Origin: Methanoregula sp. PtaB.Bin085 | Lineage (GTDB): Archaea > Halobacteriota > Methanomicrobia > Methanomicrobiales > Methanospirillaceae | DNA length: 64,000 bases | Assembly: GCF_002067035.1 (NCBI RefSeq) | Contig: NZ_MVQB01000062.1 | Coordinates: forward strand, 117,243 to 181,242 | Reading direction: 5' to 3' | In this document: piece by piece, positions 62,235 through 64,000 of the stretch | Layout: the number at the start of each line of letters is the position of its first letter | Position numbering within the stretch: position 1 is the first letter of the stretch | The notes under the pieces: generated by a model | The model's database searches: none | What the model saw: the letters and a program-made list of their open reading frames with translations, nothing else | Told to the model about the DNA's origin: nothing | Made by a program: the position numbers and the translations under genes

Positions 62235-63119
62235 ATGGTACAGGGTATGATCAGTATCGCACTCCCGAAGGGCAGCCTCGAGGCCCAGACGCTCCAGCTC
62301 TTCAAAGAGGCCGACCTTGAGGTCAGGCGCACGGACCGCGATTACAATCCCACGATCGCTGACAAGCGGATCGGGAAAGTGAAGATCCTCCGCCCGCAGG
62401 AGATCCCGACCTACGTGGAGAAGGGATATTTCGACCTCGGCATCTCGGGCCTTGACTGGATCCGCGAGACCGGCTCGGATGTTGTTCAAGTGGCTAGCCT
62501 CTCCTACAGCAAGACCGGTGAGGGGAATGTCAAGATCGTTGTCGCCGTCCACCGCGACGAGCCGATCGAGAACGTGACCCAGATCCGGCCGGACAGCCGC
62601 GTCACCACCGAGTATCCGGCCCTGACCCGGAAGTTCTTCGAAGACCTGAAGATCCCGGTCCAGCTCTTCCACTCGTACGGGGCATCCGAAGCCAAGGTGC
62701 CGGACCTGATGGACGTGGTCGTGGACCTCACGGAGACCGGGACCACCCTGCGCAAGAACGGGCTGAAGATCATCGGCCAGATCATGGAGTCCCACACGGC
62801 CATCATCGCCAACAAAGCGAGCTGGGCGGACAGTGAGAAGCGGCGCGAGATCGAGGAGATCCGGACCCTCCTCTTCGGCGTTATCGAGGCCCGGCACAAG
62901 GTGCTGCTCACGATGAATGTCCCCACGGCATCCATGGAGCGGATCGTGGCCACGCTGCCCGCGATGAAGAAACCGACCGTCAGCCGGCTCCACGGGATCG
63001 AGTATTACAGCATCCAGACCGTTGTTCCGAAGAGTGCGGTCAACCAGCTCATCCCGCAGCTCAAGGCCTGCGGGGCCGAGGACATCCTCGAGATCCCGAT
63101 CGCGAAGATCGTGCCATGA
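62235..63119 (+). CDS. hisG: ATP phosphoribosyltransferase, long form
   Basis: A 294-residue enzyme for the first step of histidine synthesis. The catalytic part (MISIALPKGSLEAQTLQLF, DLGISGLDWIRETG, VDLTETGTTLRKNGLKIIG, the PRPP-binding loop) is followed by a C-terminal regulatory domain of ~75 residues (KVLLTMNVPTASMERIVATLPAM, VVPKSAVNQLIPQLKACGAEDILE) that binds histidine. This is the long, HisZ-independent type. The start may be ATG 62247 (MISIALPKG) instead of 62235; neither has a clear ribosome binding site. Confidence 0.93.
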   Translation: MVQGMISIALPKGSLEAQTLQLFKEADLEVRRTDRDYNPTIADKRIGKVKILRPQEIPTYVEKGYFDLGISGLDWIRETGSDVVQVASLSYSKTGEGNVKIVVAVHRDEPIENVTQIRPDSRVTTEYPALTRKFFEDLKIPVQLFHSYGASEAKVPDLMDVVVDLTETGTTLRKNGLKIIGQIMESHTAIIANKASWADSEKRREIEEIRTLLFGVIEARHKVLLTMNVPTASMERIVATLPAMKKPTVSRLHGIEYYSIQTVVPKSAVNQLIPQLKACGAEDILEIPIAKIVP

Positions 63120-63291
63120 ACAAGCTATCCTGAAAACCAACCCTTGCTTCCTGTTTCAGGGAGACAGGACTATAATTCTTATTCTTCCGGCCTATGCAAA
63201 AACAGATATCATCTCTCTCAAGCGAAACATAGACGCTGTCGGGGAAAGCGAATCTGACAGGGTTGGAGAAAAACGGGAGAGAATAGAAAAT

Positions 63292-64000
63292 TTACAGAGA
63301 GACAATATCCACCTGGTATTCCTTGAGCACGAGAGTGCCTGAGCTCACGGGGAGGCGGTATTCATCTGCAGTACAGGCGCCTCCCGCGCCTTTGGTCATC
63401 TTCAGGGCATTCACGAAATAGCTGTCCCAGGCAAGGGAATAATCCTGTGATGGAACCGGGAAATCGTATTTCAGGCAGACGGTATTGCCGGTCGGTGAAA
63501 TCTGGGAGAAATTGGTACTGTTGATCCTCATCTGGACATTCCCCACACCGGATATCGCCATCGGGGCTGAACTGTTGAACGAGATCAGGTTGACAACCAT
63601 GGTGTTTGTCGTGGAATCGTAGAACCACCGGGGCTGGGCAAGCATGGCAGAACCGGGTTCTACCATGTTCTTCGTAACAACCGCACCGTTCTGCAGGGAA
63701 ACGTGAACTCCTGAGGCAGTGGATGAATATCGGAGCTCGCCGGGCCGGAAATTATTGACATACACCGCACCTGTACTTGCATCGCGAATGGAGACGAGGG
63801 CGAAAGGCGTTGCCGTTATGGAAGGATCGCTGGGATAGACCGTGAGCGACCCGGAACCGGTGTTCAGCATGGTCTCCTTGTAAGGAACGGTCTTGAACGT
63901 CAGGCTTTTCACATCGTTCTGGAGCACGATCATGTTCTTCTGCATGATCTGCGTATCTGCACTGGTCTGTTCCCGAAGAAGCATGGGATACCCGTACAGG
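63292..64000 (-). CDS. Pilin/archaellin-like surface protein (DUF7289-like), 5' partial
   Basis: The frame is open to the right edge of the window, so the N-terminus (expected class III signal and hydrophobic helix) is missing; the visible part is ~235 residues. The start of the visible part reads LREQTSADTQIMQKNMIVLQNDVKSL, a helix-to-stalk transition typical of archaeal type IV pilin-like proteins of the DUF7289/DUF7266 kind; then come beta-rich stretches (GSLTVYPSDPSITATPFALVS, ELRYSSTASGVHVSLQNGAVV, NTMVVNLISFNSS) and a final VLKEYQVDIVSL strand. Family assignment is by general pattern only. Convergent with hisG (172-bp gap, no gene seen). Confidence 0.6.
   Translation of the reverse strand, partial: LYGYPMLLREQTSADTQIMQKNMIVLQNDVKSLTFKTVPYKETMLNTGSGSLTVYPSDPSITATPFALVSIRDASTGAVYVNNFRPGELRYSSTASGVHVSLQNGAVVTKNMVEPGSAMLAQPRWFYDSTTNTMVVNLISFNSSAPMAISGVGNVQMRINSTNFSQISPTGNTVCLKYDFPVPSQDYSLAWDSYFVNALKMTKGAGGACTADEYRLPVSSGTLVLKEYQVDIVSL

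Overview
The window looks like a hydrogenotrophic methanogen of the order Methanomicrobiales, most likely a Methanoregula-type genome; that placement is inference. The grounds are a thermosome, TiaS, deoxyhypusine synthase, RPA with its partner protein, archaeal HMG-CoA synthase and reductase, CTP-dependent riboflavin kinase, many PAS sensor kinases carrying the GITRHDI phospho-acceptor box, DUF3821/PEGA secreted proteins, TATA-type promoters (several apparently leaderless), and ribosome binding sites of the GGAGGTGATC kind.

Layout. 1-9.2 kb: a four-subunit 2-oxoacid (probably pyruvate):ferredoxin oxidoreductase operon, two hypotheticals, a cupredoxin-like lipoprotein that has lost copper ligands, the thermosome with an operator-like promoter, an HTH regulator, and tiaS. 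9.5-22.4 kb: a signalling block with a 1919-residue receiver/PAS/PocR/GAF kinase, a 5TM sensor kinase, a SpoIIM-family membrane protein, and a HisKA_2 kinase directly followed by a response regulator with a PadR-like C-terminus. 22.6-26.9 kb: small poorly characterised genes (Hsp20-like, Cys-rich, winged helix plus ferredoxin), a DUF457-like membrane protein, an intact cupredoxin and an isochorismatase-fold hydrolase. 26.9-30.8 kb: a recent tandem duplication, hairpin repeats, VapBC and a solitary N6-methylase-like protein. 31-46 kb: mainly housekeeping genes: dys-pyrF, a free-standing NrdD-like glycyl-radical domain next to cbiZ, rpa and its partner, an M24 peptidase, rbkR-ribB, and an HTH regulator-HMG-CoA synthase-thiolase-DUF35 operon. 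46-55.7 kb: secreted PEGA proteins that share an upstream palindrome, a highly unusual array of G/C tracts centred on GGTACC, a remnant of the DUF35 gene, and a Thr-rich stalked surface protein. 55.8-64 kb: trm5-like gene, hmgA, an APC permease, rimI, a DUF1015 protein, hisG, and the end of a pilin-like surface protein.

How the genes fit together. Thiolase, DUF35 protein, HMG-CoA synthase and, 12 kb away, HMG-CoA reductase supply mevalonate for archaeal lipids. RbkR and RibB form a riboflavin module in which the kinase is probably also the repressor. The kinases and the wHTH-PAS-GAF regulator probably set expression of surface and envelope proteins.

The most interesting unexplained structures are (1) a dispersed ~206-bp repeat and related sites that carry short perfect hairpins whose arms differ from copy to copy yet stay complementary; (2) the GGTACC G/C-tract array at 53.47-53.94 kb; and (3) the stand-alone NrdD glycyl-radical domain. 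No tRNA, rRNA, CRISPR array or transposase was recognised.
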